This document shows positions 48,860 to 58,160 of a stretch of DNA of 64,000 nt, piece by piece. Every line of letters starts with the position of its first letter. Within the stretch, counting starts at the first letter, position 1. A program made the translations under genes and the position numbers. The notes beneath the pieces are model-generated. The model had not been told where the DNA came from, ran no database searches, and saw only the letters and a list, made by a program, of their open reading frames with translations. The DNA is from Aureimonas sp. OT7 (GTDB taxonomy: Bacteria > Pseudomonadota > Alphaproteobacteria > Rhizobiales > Rhizobiaceae): the NCBI RefSeq assembly GCF_014844055.1, contig NZ_CP062167.1, forward strand, positions 1,255,501-1,319,500, written 5' to 3'.

Positions 48860-49656
48860 TGGATGCCGTCTTCATCAATCTCGACCGGGCTTTGGAGCGC
48901 CGGGCCTTCATGGAGGGGCAGGCCGCGTCGTTGGGCCTGTTGCTGCGCAGGCTGCCGGCCGTGGAAGCCGGCTCCATCGACGATGCGACGCGGGCCACGC
49001 TGGGACGCAGCTGGGAGCGGCCCCTGTCGGCGCCGGAGCTGGCCTGTTTCCTGTCGCATCGGGCAGCGTGGCAGAGGGCGGTCGATACCGATGCTCCCCT
49101 GCTGGTGCTGGAGGACGATGCCGTGTTGTCGCCCCGTCTTCCGCGGGTGCTGCGCGCCAGCGAGGCGGCGGGCGGGATGGAGTTCCTGAACCTCGAGGAT
49201 TTCGGCAAGCGCCGCTTCGTCCGCAGGGCGGGGGCGCGGCCGCTCACCGACGGTGTGACGGCGGTGCCGCTGGCGCGCGACAAGGCAGGCTCCGCCGCCT
49301 ACATCGTCTGGCCCGCGGGGGCGCGGCGGTTGCTGGCGATGGCGACGCGGCGCGCCGCCCCGGCGGACGCCTTCCTGCACGCCGAAGCGGGCCTTGCCGC
49401 TTTCGTGTGCGAGCCGGCCATGGCCATCCAGCAGCATGTTCTGGCGGCACGGCAGGGGGCGGCTGGGCCAGCCGAAGGGGCGTCGTCCGTCCAGGCGGAA
49501 CGCAGGCGGCTGCCGCCGACCGTCGCGAACCTGCCCTTCATGCTGCGCCGGCTACGGACGCAATTGCGGCTCCTGCCTCTCCATGTCGGCAGGTTGGGGG
49601 CGCTGCGGTACAGGCAGGTACGCTTCGACACCACCTCACCGAACAAAACCACATGA
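48856..49656 (+). CDS. Glycosyltransferase family 25 (LPS biosynthesis-type)
   Basis: 266 aa. It starts at ATGATG (48856/48859), overlapping the trkH stop, with GGAGG just upstream. The N-terminus has the GT25 pattern VFINLDRALERRAFME, the next block is SAPELACFLSHRAAWQRAV, and LLVLEDDAVL carries the metal-binding EDD. Family members add galactose or other sugars to LPS cores. Coupling to trkH is odd, since no other LPS gene is near. The C-terminal ~50 residues are basic. Confidence 0.85.
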   Translation: MMDAVFINLDRALERRAFMEGQAASLGLLLRRLPAVEAGSIDDATRATLGRSWERPLSAPELACFLSHRAAWQRAVDTDAPLLVLEDDAVLSPRLPRVLRASEAAGGMEFLNLEDFGKRRFVRRAGARPLTDGVTAVPLARDKAGSAAYIVWPAGARRLLAMATRRAAPADAFLHAEAGLAAFVCEPAMAIQQHVLAARQGAAGPAEGASSVQAERRRLPPTVANLPFMLRRLRTQLRLLPLHVGRLGALRYRQVRFDTTSPNKTT

Positions 49657-49745
49657 TAGAGAAAGTGACCGTGCCCGGACTCCAGCGACACGGTCGAAGA
49701 CGGTAGAGTTTGCTGTCGATCGTGATGGACGGGGGAGACGGGAAC

Positions 49746-50222
49746 GTGAAGTCGGGTGTACTGCCAGGCCTGTATGCGGGCATATGCATTGCCGCCCTGA
49801 CTTTGTCCGGATGCAGCGGTACCGGCGAGGCGCCTGGATTCGCCACGGCGGCATCCGCGCTCCAGACCTACGACTATTCGCGGCTCACGCCGTTTCCTCG
49901 CAAGCCCGAGAAGGCGCCGCACGGACAACCCTACATTCCCGACGACGCCGAGCTTGCCGAAATCCTGAAGGGCGTATCACCCCAGCTTTCCGACCCGGTC
50001 AGCGGTCGCGTCGTGCGGGTCCAGGCGCGGACGCGCACGGCCGGTGTCGTCGAACTCTGCGGGCTTGCCCAGTCGCAGCATCAGAGCGGCGGGGATGCGC
50101 GCATGCTGCTGTTCGTCGGGCATCTGACCCGCTCGCCGGACGGCAAACCGCACTTTTCCGTCATGCAGACCGATACGATGTTCGACCGGGTCGAGTTCTG
50201 CCGCTCGCGCGGGCTGGTCTGA
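49746..50222 (+). CDS. Putative lipoprotein of unknown function
   Basis: 158 aa from GTG 49746 with a GGGGGAGA ribosome site 7-8 nt upstream; an ATG at 49725 is in frame but would add a charged leader. The signal VLPGLYAGICIAALTLSGC ends in a lipobox with Cys as lipid anchor. The mature part holds YDYSRLTPFPRKPEKAPHGQPY and a C-terminal alpha/beta stretch with two Cys (VELCGLAQS, VEFCRSRG). No known family was recognised. It converges on the phytochrome gene with an 7-nt gap. Confidence 0.65.
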   Translation: MKSGVLPGLYAGICIAALTLSGCSGTGEAPGFATAASALQTYDYSRLTPFPRKPEKAPHGQPYIPDDAELAEILKGVSPQLSDPVSGRVVRVQARTRTAGVVELCGLAQSQHQSGGDARMLLFVGHLTRSPDGKPHFSVMQTDTMFDRVEFCRSRGLV

Positions 50223-50229
50223 CGCAGCC

Positions 50230-52824
50230 TTAGTCGCGGGGGCCCGAGCGCTCCAGCGCGAGGTTCAGCGCCGCCACAAGATCGTCCGAGGCGAAGGGTT
50301 TGCGAATGGCCTGGGCCGACCCGGCTTCGGCGGGCAGCTCGACCTTCTCGCCATAGCCCGTGACGAAGACGTAGGGGATATTGCGCTCGTTCAACCGTGG
50401 TACCAGGGCGAACGAGGTTTCCATGCCGAGATTGACGTCCAGAAGGGCGATATCCACGGTCTCGCTGTCGATGATCGCGCGGGCATCGCCGACGCTCGCA
50501 GCGATGAAAACCGTACGCATGCCATGGTCCAGCATAAGCTGCTCTGCATCCAGCGAGATGATCATGTTGTCCTCGACGATCAGGCCGGACAAGCCGTCGA
50601 GACTGAGGTTCTGCGCTTCCATCAGGCCAGTGGCCTCCTTCGTCGGAGCTCGGACGTCACCGCCCGGTACCTGCGACGCCGGGCGGAAACTGCGTTCCGG
50701 CAGCAGGAAGCTGGCGACGAGACCGGACAGACGGTAGTCCAGCCGGGCTTCGCCGCCAAGATCGTGCGGTATCGAACGCTCGATGATGGTGGTGCCGAAG
50801 CCTCGCCGCGTCGGCGCGATGACCGCGGGGCCGCCGGATTCGCGCCAGTCGATGCGGCAATTGCCATCCGCGTCGATCACCGTTTCCACCAGTACGCTTC
50901 CGGACGAATCCGACAGGGCGCCGTATTTGGCCGAATTGGTGACGAGCTCGTGAAACACGAGCGCGAGGGTGGAGAATGCCGACGCTTCGACCGTCAGGGC
51001 CGGCCCCCTGACGTCGACGCGCGAAGCCTTGTTGCCGATATAGGCCGAAACTTCCGTATGGATGATGCTGCTCAAGAGAACCGGTTTGAAATTGTCCGCG
51101 GTCAGCTGGTCGTGCGCACGCGCGAGCGCCTGCACGCGCCCGGAAATGATGCGGCCGAAATCTTCGACAGATGCCGCTCCGGGCTTGGACTGGGCTACGA
51201 TGGCTCGCATCAGGCTCAGGACGTTTCGCACCCGATGGTTGAGCTCCGCGATCAGCAGCTCCTGACGCTGCGTCGCCTGGTTCTGCTGGCGCTCGCTTTC
51301 CTCGTTGAAGCGCAGGAGGATTTCCAGGATGCTGACCCGCAGGGATTCCGCGGCCTTGATCGTCGCCTCGGAAAAGCTTTCGGATTGACGATAGACGGTT
51401 TCCTTCCATGCCTCGAAGCTTTTGCGCGGCGTCAGCCTGACGCCATTGGGGCCGACGGTCCGCTCCTTGGTGGAGGGGTCGCCCGCCCATGTCACCGTCT
51501 GCACGAGCTCGCGCCGGAAGAACAGGAGGTAGTCGCGAGGCGACCGTGATATCGGCACGGCCAGGACGCCGGCGGCGCGATCGACATAGTCGGCGGCCGG
51601 CGGATGAACATCGGACAGGCAGTCCGTCGCGTAGATCCGGCTGGCCCCGGCCCGGTTGAGAAAGCGGGCGAGGGACTGGATCTCCTCGGTGGTCGGCGTC
51701 TGTCCGAACAGCCTTGCCTCGCCTTTCGCCCATACGGCAAAACCGTCATTGGGGATGATGGCGCGCAGCTCTTCCGCAAAATCGGCGACCGCCTCGATGG
51801 AGGGCGTCGCGGCCACGATCTTGGCGACGAAGCGATCGTGCAGGTCGCGCGTGGCCTCTTCCAGAAGCCGACGCTCCTTGTTGAGCCGCCCTTCGATCGT
51901 CAGGGAGACGATCTGGCCGAAAAGCTCCACGGCGGAACGCAGTTCCATGCCGAGCACGCGCGGCTGATAGTGATGCAGCGCGAACAAGCCCCACAACTTG
52001 CCGTCGATGATGACGGAGATCGACATGGATGCGCCGACACCCATGTTGCGCAGATACTCCAGATGGATCGGCGACACGCTGCGCGAGCCGGCCAGCGACA
52101 GATCCAGTAACTGCCCCATGGGGTCCTGCGCCGGCACGACCGGCACGACCGGCGCGTCGACATCGGCTATGATGCGGATCGGGTTGCGTACGTACAGGCT
52201 GCGGGCCTGCGCCGGAATGTCGGTCGACGGGTAATGCAGGTCGAGGAAGGACCCGATCCCGCTTCGGGCGGATTCGGCGATGACGTGGCCCGAATTGTCG
52301 GGGGAAAAGCGATACAGCATCACGCGGTCGAACCCCGTGACGCCGCGCAACTGCCTGGCGCATTCGCGATACAGGTTTTCCAGCGTATCCGTGCGATGGA
52401 TCCGCGTGATCATGTTCTTGATGAGGATGCCGGGGTTGTAGCTGCTGGCTGCCGCAGGCTCGGCCTCGATGATGATCGACTGGGCGGACAGATGCAGCGC
52501 CACGTCGAACAGGCGTCCGTCCTGGAAGAGGTCGATCCCGAACACGCGCTCGGCACTGTCCGGTGCGGCCAGGACCTGCAACCGGCCGCGCAGCGTATGC
52601 AGCGTCCCCGCCGGCATCAGGAGGTTCAGCGGTTCGCCCAGAAGGTCGTCGACGCGGCGATCGACATAGTCGTGAATGTTGGTGGACACGCGCTGGATGA
52701 GCCAGTCCATCGAGACGCAGACCAGAAACCCGATCGGTTGTATCGAGCCCAGGAACTGGATGGGCTCGCGCTCGCAATTGGTAAGGTCGGCTACGAAGGA
52801 AAGCGCATTGTCCTGGGATGTCAA
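50230..52824 (-). CDS. Bacteriophytochrome HWE histidine kinase fused to a receiver domain
   Basis: 864 aa red/far-red photoreceptor. Order: PAS (~20-120) with biliverdin-binding Cys17 in LTNCEREPIQ, GAF (~140-310) with PSTDIPAQARSLY (Asp202) and SPIHLEYLRNMG (His254), PHY (~330-500) with tongue motif PRKSF (466-470). It continues with an HWE kinase having phosphoacceptor His530 (ELNHRVRN), HELVTNSAKYGALS and the W660-R-E662 motif, and ends in a receiver (~745-860) with Asp796 and Lys842. The usual IQPHG reads IQPIG at 28-32. It overlaps the heme oxygenase stop by 4 nt. HWE kinases often feed the general stress response. Confidence 0.93.
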   Translation of the reverse strand: MTSQDNALSFVADLTNCEREPIQFLGSIQPIGFLVCVSMDWLIQRVSTNIHDYVDRRVDDLLGEPLNLLMPAGTLHTLRGRLQVLAAPDSAERVFGIDLFQDGRLFDVALHLSAQSIIIEAEPAAASSYNPGILIKNMITRIHRTDTLENLYRECARQLRGVTGFDRVMLYRFSPDNSGHVIAESARSGIGSFLDLHYPSTDIPAQARSLYVRNPIRIIADVDAPVVPVVPAQDPMGQLLDLSLAGSRSVSPIHLEYLRNMGVGASMSISVIIDGKLWGLFALHHYQPRVLGMELRSAVELFGQIVSLTIEGRLNKERRLLEEATRDLHDRFVAKIVAATPSIEAVADFAEELRAIIPNDGFAVWAKGEARLFGQTPTTEEIQSLARFLNRAGASRIYATDCLSDVHPPAADYVDRAAGVLAVPISRSPRDYLLFFRRELVQTVTWAGDPSTKERTVGPNGVRLTPRKSFEAWKETVYRQSESFSEATIKAAESLRVSILEILLRFNEESERQQNQATQRQELLIAELNHRVRNVLSLMRAIVAQSKPGAASVEDFGRIISGRVQALARAHDQLTADNFKPVLLSSIIHTEVSAYIGNKASRVDVRGPALTVEASAFSTLALVFHELVTNSAKYGALSDSSGSVLVETVIDADGNCRIDWRESGGPAVIAPTRRGFGTTIIERSIPHDLGGEARLDYRLSGLVASFLLPERSFRPASQVPGGDVRAPTKEATGLMEAQNLSLDGLSGLIVEDNMIISLDAEQLMLDHGMRTVFIAASVGDARAIIDSETVDIALLDVNLGMETSFALVPRLNERNIPYVFVTGYGEKVELPAEAGSAQAIRKPFASDDLVAALNLALERSGPRD

Positions 52825-53435
52825 ACCGGCACCATGACCCTGTCGGCTGAGGAGGCCGCGTCGTCACGCGCCTTCATGAAAAAATCGAAGGCGAAACGAG
52901 CAGCCCCCACGCAGCGTTCCGTCTCCTCTTTCGTAAAGGCAAGCTCGTCCATGCGCGCGGCCAGGCGGGAGAAGCGCTTGTCCTCTCCGGAACGGGCGAG
53001 GTACCGGAAGCTGGCGCCCGGCAGCCGCGCGGACGCATCGACCTTTTCGAAGCCGCGATGGATGAAGACCGCACCGAGGCGCGAGCCTTCGAGCACATAG
53101 GCAACGCCTACGGCTTCCGGCAGCCCGCCTTCGTCCAATGCGAAAGGCGGCATGGCCACTGGCGTCAGGCCCATGGCGTCCAGGTCGGCCTCGAGGTCGG
53201 CCAGCCGGCTCCACTCCGGCCATTCCGGCAGCCACTGCGTCAGCGGGGTTGTCGCCAGCCACGCCTCCACCCCGCCATGGGCGGCATGGTTCATGCGCAG
53301 GAAATGGTGGTAGGCCGCGATCTCGGGTATCGGCAGCAGCGCGGCAAAGGAGCGGTCGAGCGCCTCGTGCTGGCCTTTCGTGTCGGCGCGCAGGCGAAAC
53401 CGAAGACTTTGGGAAGCAATTGCGTCGACGCTCAT
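52821..53435 (-). CDS. bphO: Biliverdin-producing heme oxygenase
   Basis: 204 aa. Family features are LRFRLRADTKGQHEALDRSF with the heme-ligating His23 and AYVLEGSRLGAVFIHRG with the conserved G-rich distal helix. It cleaves heme to biliverdin, iron and CO. It is upstream of, and overlaps by ATGA, the bacteriophytochrome gene, whose chromophore it supplies; this bphO-bphP coupling is well known in proteobacteria. Confidence 0.93.
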   Translation of the reverse strand: MSVDAIASQSLRFRLRADTKGQHEALDRSFAALLPIPEIAAYHHFLRMNHAAHGGVEAWLATTPLTQWLPEWPEWSRLADLEADLDAMGLTPVAMPPFALDEGGLPEAVGVAYVLEGSRLGAVFIHRGFEKVDASARLPGASFRYLARSGEDKRFSRLAARMDELAFTKEETERCVGAARFAFDFFMKARDDAASSADRVMVPV

Positions 53436-53470
53436 AAGGCAGCCTCACGATGAGTTTGCCGCGTCGGTTA

Positions 53471-54763
53471 TCACAATCGGTCGCGAAGCGAAAACCATGT
53501 CATGGCCAGGAACAACAGCGGGGTACGCAACGGCGGGCCGCCGGGGAAGGCCGGAATGTCCAGCGCGCGCAGCGGGGCGAGCCTGTCCGGCGACCCCGCC
53601 ACGAACTCCGCATAAAGCCGGCCGAAGAAGTTCGACAGCATGACGCCGTGGCCGGAAAAGCCACCGATGACCGTCAGTCCGGGATGGGGCGTATCCACGT
53701 AGGGCATGCGCGTCATGGTTATCCCCACCGTCCCACCCCATGCGTGGGTGATGTCGACGCCGTCAAGATGCGGATACAGGCCGGCGATCAGACGCCTCAG
53801 CGGGCCGGCGATGTCGCCGTCGCCGCTCATATAGGCCTCGCGACCGCCGAACAGCAGCCGGTTGTCGGCGCTCTTGCGGAAATAGCGCACGACGAAGCGG
53901 GAATCGTCCACGGCCTCGCCGCCGGGAAGTACGCGCTCCGGTTCCGCCAGCGGGGACGTCGCCGCGATGTAGGAGCAAATGGGCATGATGTGGGCGCTGG
54001 CGCGCGGCTCCAGCGAACCGCCATGGCCATTGGTTGCGACCAGCGCCCGTGCGGCCGTGACGACGCCGAAGGGCGTGTGGGCGCGAATGCCCCCGGGGAA
54101 GGGCTCGAGCCGCGTCACCGGGCTTTGCTCGTGCAGCGCCGCCCCTGCGGCGTGCGCCACGCGCGCCGTGCCGACAAGGAGCTTCATGGGGTTCAGATGG
54201 AAGGTGGCCGCATCCCGCAGGCCGCCGTGATAGCTGTCGGCGCCCAGCAGCGCCGCCATGGCGGACGGCTCGTGCCAGGACAGATGCGGGTAGTCGTAGT
54301 GCCTGGCCATGTGTTCGGCATGGGCCTGGTACTCGGCAGCCAGCCGCTTGCGGTGGACGACAGACAATTGCCCGGTGCCGAGATCGGCGTCGATGTCGTG
54401 TCGCGCCATGAAGCCCAGAAGGTGGCGCTTGGCATCCTCGGCAAGATCGAACAGGGCGCGGCTGCGCGCCCGCCCGATGCGCGGCTCCAGCTCCTCGGGC
54501 CAGAGGCGCTGGCCGGTGCCGAACTGGCCGCCATTGCGGCCGGACGCCCCGTCGCCCAGGCGGGCCGCCTCCAGAAGGACGACGCGCGCTCCTCCCTGCG
54601 CAAGGTGCGCGGCAGCCGAAAGGCCCGTGAAGCCGCCTCCGACGATGACGAGGTCGGCCTGGCGGCTGCCGTCGAGGCGGGGATAGCGCGGCCGCCCGGC
54701 GATCGAATCCTCGTAGAAGGAGCGGCCCGGCGAGATGGGAGACTGGTAGCCGGCCTCAGACAT
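53471..54763 (-). CDS. puuB: FAD-dependent oxidoreductase, gamma-glutamylputrescine oxidase-like
   Basis: 430 aa DAO-type flavoprotein: an N-terminal leader (YQSPISPGRSFYEDSIAGRPRYPRLDGSRQ) typical of PuuB, then ADLVIVGGGFTGLSAAAHLAQGGARVVLLEA for FAD and a C-terminal THAWGGTVGITMTRMPYV / GFSGHGVMLSNFFGRLYAE. It overlaps the glutamine-synthetase-like puuA by 8 nt. Together they would oxidise gamma-glutamyl-putrescine. Polyamine transport genes are 6 kb away. Confidence 0.85.
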   Translation of the reverse strand: MSEAGYQSPISPGRSFYEDSIAGRPRYPRLDGSRQADLVIVGGGFTGLSAAAHLAQGGARVVLLEAARLGDGASGRNGGQFGTGQRLWPEELEPRIGRARSRALFDLAEDAKRHLLGFMARHDIDADLGTGQLSVVHRKRLAAEYQAHAEHMARHYDYPHLSWHEPSAMAALLGADSYHGGLRDAATFHLNPMKLLVGTARVAHAAGAALHEQSPVTRLEPFPGGIRAHTPFGVVTAARALVATNGHGGSLEPRASAHIMPICSYIAATSPLAEPERVLPGGEAVDDSRFVVRYFRKSADNRLLFGGREAYMSGDGDIAGPLRRLIAGLYPHLDGVDITHAWGGTVGITMTRMPYVDTPHPGLTVIGGFSGHGVMLSNFFGRLYAEFVAGSPDRLAPLRALDIPAFPGGPPLRTPLLFLAMTWFSLRDRL

Positions 54764-56279
54764 TGAGCAGCAGGAACTCCCGTTCCCAGGGGCTTATCAC
54801 CTGCATGAAGGTTTCGAATTCGCCGCGCTTTATGCCGGCATAGGTAGCCAGAAAATCACGGCCCAGGACGTTCTGGAAGGAATCCTCCGCCTCGAAGGCG
54901 GCGACCGCTTCCAGAAGGCCACGCGGCAACGAGATGACGCCATCCTCGTTGACGGTGCGGTCCGTGGGCTGGTCCGGCTCGATGCCCTCGGTCATGCCGA
55001 GATAGCCGCAGGCCAGCGATGCGGCCAGCGCCAGATAGGGATTGGCGTCGGAGGACGGGAGGCGGTTCTCCACCCGCCGTGCCGCGGGTTCCGACGTCGG
55101 GACGCGGAACGCCGTGGTGCGGTTGTCGTAGCCCCAGGCATTGTTGGTGGGAGCGCTCATCCCGTGCGTCAGCCGCCGGTAGGAGTTGACATAGGGCGCC
55201 ATCATCACGAGTGCGGCCGGCACATAGCGCTGCATGCCGCCGATGAAGTGGTGGAAAAGCTGCGAGGGCGACCCGTCCGGATTGGAGAAGACGTTGGCGC
55301 CCGTCCGCCGGTCCACGACCGACTGGTGGATATGCATCGCCGAGCCCGGCTGGCCCTGGATCGGCTTGGCCATGAAAGTGGCGTAGATATCGTGCTTGAG
55401 CGCCGCTTCCCGGATGGTGCGCTTGAACATGAAGACCTGGTCCGCCAGCTCGATCGGGTTGCCATGGCGCAGGTTGATCTCAAGCTGGGCGGCGCCGTCC
55501 TCGTGGATCAGCGTATCGATCTCCAGGCCCTGTCGGTCGGAGAAATGATAGATGTCGTCGATCAGCTCGTCGAATTCGTTGATACCGCCGATGGAATAGC
55601 TCTGGCCGCTCTGGATCTGCCGGCCCGAGCGACCGATGGGCGGTGTCAGCGGATAATCCGGGTCGACATTGCGCGACACGAGATAAAACTCGATCTCGGG
55701 CGCCACGATGGGCCGCCAGCCCTTCTCCTCGTAAAGTTCCACCACGTGCTTCAGCACGTTGCGCGGCGTGTAGCCGACGGCCTTGCCGTTGACGTCCACG
55801 AGGTCGCAGATGATCGCCGCGGTCGGGTCGGTCTCCCACGGGACTTCGGCGATGGTGGAGAAGTCGGGCACCAGCTTCAGGTCGCCGTCGTTGGGCGAAT
55901 AGCGGAAACTGCCGGTCTCTTCCGGGTACTCGCCCGATATCGTGTGCATGAAGAGGGCGGACGGCAGCGCCAGAGAGGTATTGCCGGTGAATTTCTTGGC
56001 CGGCATCATCTTGCCGCGTGCGACGCCGGCAAGGTCGGGGGTGATGCACTCCACATCCTCGATCCGGCGCTCGGCAAGCCATTCGCGCGCCTCGTCCATG
56101 TCGGCGACACCACGCCGGGAATCCAGGAAGGCAGGTCGCTTTCGTGTCGCCTTGGCGAGGGGAGGCACGCTGCGCCCGCTTTCGCCGATGGCTGGGACGC
56201 CTGTCCTGACCTGTCCGTTCTTCTTGATCCTCGAGGGGGTGCCCGCCTCGGATTTGGGGGGTTTCGGACGTTTGGCCAT
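54756..56279 (-). CDS. puuA: Glutamine synthetase family protein, gamma-glutamylputrescine synthetase-like
   Basis: 507 aa GS-fold ligase that would join glutamate to putrescine using ATP. Catalytic blocks: IVAPEIEFYL, EDGAAQLEINLRHG, GSAMHIHQSV, RVPTSEPAARRVENRLPSSDANPYLALAASL. The first ~60 residues are basic and low-complexity (KRPKPPKSE...) and extend beyond the usual ~450-aa protein; an internal Met at residue 61 (position 56099) would give standard length. It is the first gene of the puuA-puuB pair. Confidence 0.85.
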   Translation of the reverse strand: MAKRPKPPKSEAGTPSRIKKNGQVRTGVPAIGESGRSVPPLAKATRKRPAFLDSRRGVADMDEAREWLAERRIEDVECITPDLAGVARGKMMPAKKFTGNTSLALPSALFMHTISGEYPEETGSFRYSPNDGDLKLVPDFSTIAEVPWETDPTAAIICDLVDVNGKAVGYTPRNVLKHVVELYEEKGWRPIVAPEIEFYLVSRNVDPDYPLTPPIGRSGRQIQSGQSYSIGGINEFDELIDDIYHFSDRQGLEIDTLIHEDGAAQLEINLRHGNPIELADQVFMFKRTIREAALKHDIYATFMAKPIQGQPGSAMHIHQSVVDRRTGANVFSNPDGSPSQLFHHFIGGMQRYVPAALVMMAPYVNSYRRLTHGMSAPTNNAWGYDNRTTAFRVPTSEPAARRVENRLPSSDANPYLALAASLACGYLGMTEGIEPDQPTDRTVNEDGVISLPRGLLEAVAAFEAEDSFQNVLGRDFLATYAGIKRGEFETFMQVISPWEREFLLLNV

Positions 56280-56335
56280 GCAATCCTTCGCGACGGGTTT
56301 CGACGTCGATGGATGATAGCCAGTTCAGGTAGAGG

Positions 56336-56372
56336 CGGGCAAGGCGGCGCTGCCGCCGCCTTGCCCGGTTTT
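56336..56372. terminator. Strong hairpin between the aceA unit and puuA
   Basis: Perfect 14-bp stem CGGGCAAGGCGGCG / CGCCGCCTTGCCCG (56336-56349, 56354-56367) with tetraloop CTGC. It lies directly after the stop of the minus-strand 85-aa gene and separates it from puuA. The T4 tract is on the plus strand only, so minus-strand termination would rely on the stem. Confidence 0.6.
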
Positions 56373-56629
56373 CAGCGTTCCGTACGCACGATCACGGGAA
56401 CCAGCAGGTCGCCCCAGCAGCCATTGCCGGAATGGTGGCGTGCCGAGCGCACCAGTTCGACGGACAATCCTTCCTCCACCGCCTTCATGACCGACTGGTT
56501 GAGGCGGTGCAGATCGTTGGCGAGGGAGCGGATGGCCGCCTGCTGCGTGGTATCCATGGTGGCGGATTGCTCTTCGGCGCGTTCGCGGACACGGGTGCGC
56601 GGGCGCTTTTCTTCCATGACGAGGCTCAT
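56372..56629 (-). CDS. Small hypothetical protein
   Basis: 85 aa downstream of aceA on the same strand with a 30-nt gap, preceded by GGAGAGA. The N-terminus is charged (MEEKRPRTRVRERAEEQ), followed by an amphipathic helix (AIRSLANDLHRLNQSVMKAVEEGLSVELVRSARHH) and a short strand ending LLVPVIVRTER. One Cys. I do not recognise a family; linkage to isocitrate lyase suggests cotranscription only. Confidence 0.6.
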   Translation of the reverse strand: MSLVMEEKRPRTRVRERAEEQSATMDTTQQAAIRSLANDLHRLNQSVMKAVEEGLSVELVRSARHHSGNGCWGDLLVPVIVRTER

Positions 56630-56659
56630 CTCGGTCTCTCCTTAAGAAGGGTTGTCTGG

Positions 56660-57964
<1,305 letters not shown>

Positions 57965-58088
57965 GTCCGGTTACTCCATGATGCTGCGCAGTGTGCTGCG
58001 TCCGGAAGCAGGATTGACAGAACTTCCGATCCGACGACAGCAGAAACCCGGAATTGAGGGCCCGCAAAGGTGTCGTCTTGTACGAGCT

Positions 58089-58117
58089 TTGACAAAAGCC
58101 GTATGTCATGATGTAAA
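58089..58117 (+). promoter_or_regulatory. Promoter of the scfR/ramB gene
   Basis: TTGACA (58089-58094) and TGTAAA (58112-58117) separated by 17 nt. The -10 element is itself the first of the TGTAAAAT repeats, so binding there would block transcription. Confidence 0.55.
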
Positions 58118-58144
58118 ATCTGTAAAATTCCCGGGCTGTAAAAT
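58112..58144 (+). promoter_or_regulatory. Triple TGTAAAAT direct repeat, candidate ScfR/RamB operator
   Basis: TGTAAAAT occurs exactly three times at 58112-58119, 58121-58128 and 58137-58144, overlapping the promoter -10 region and ending 17 nt before the regulator start at 58161. AT-rich direct repeats like these suit autoregulation by the XRE-type regulator and perhaps control of the divergent aceA. Confidence 0.55.
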
Positions 58145-58160
58145 TGCGGTCAAAGATTGG

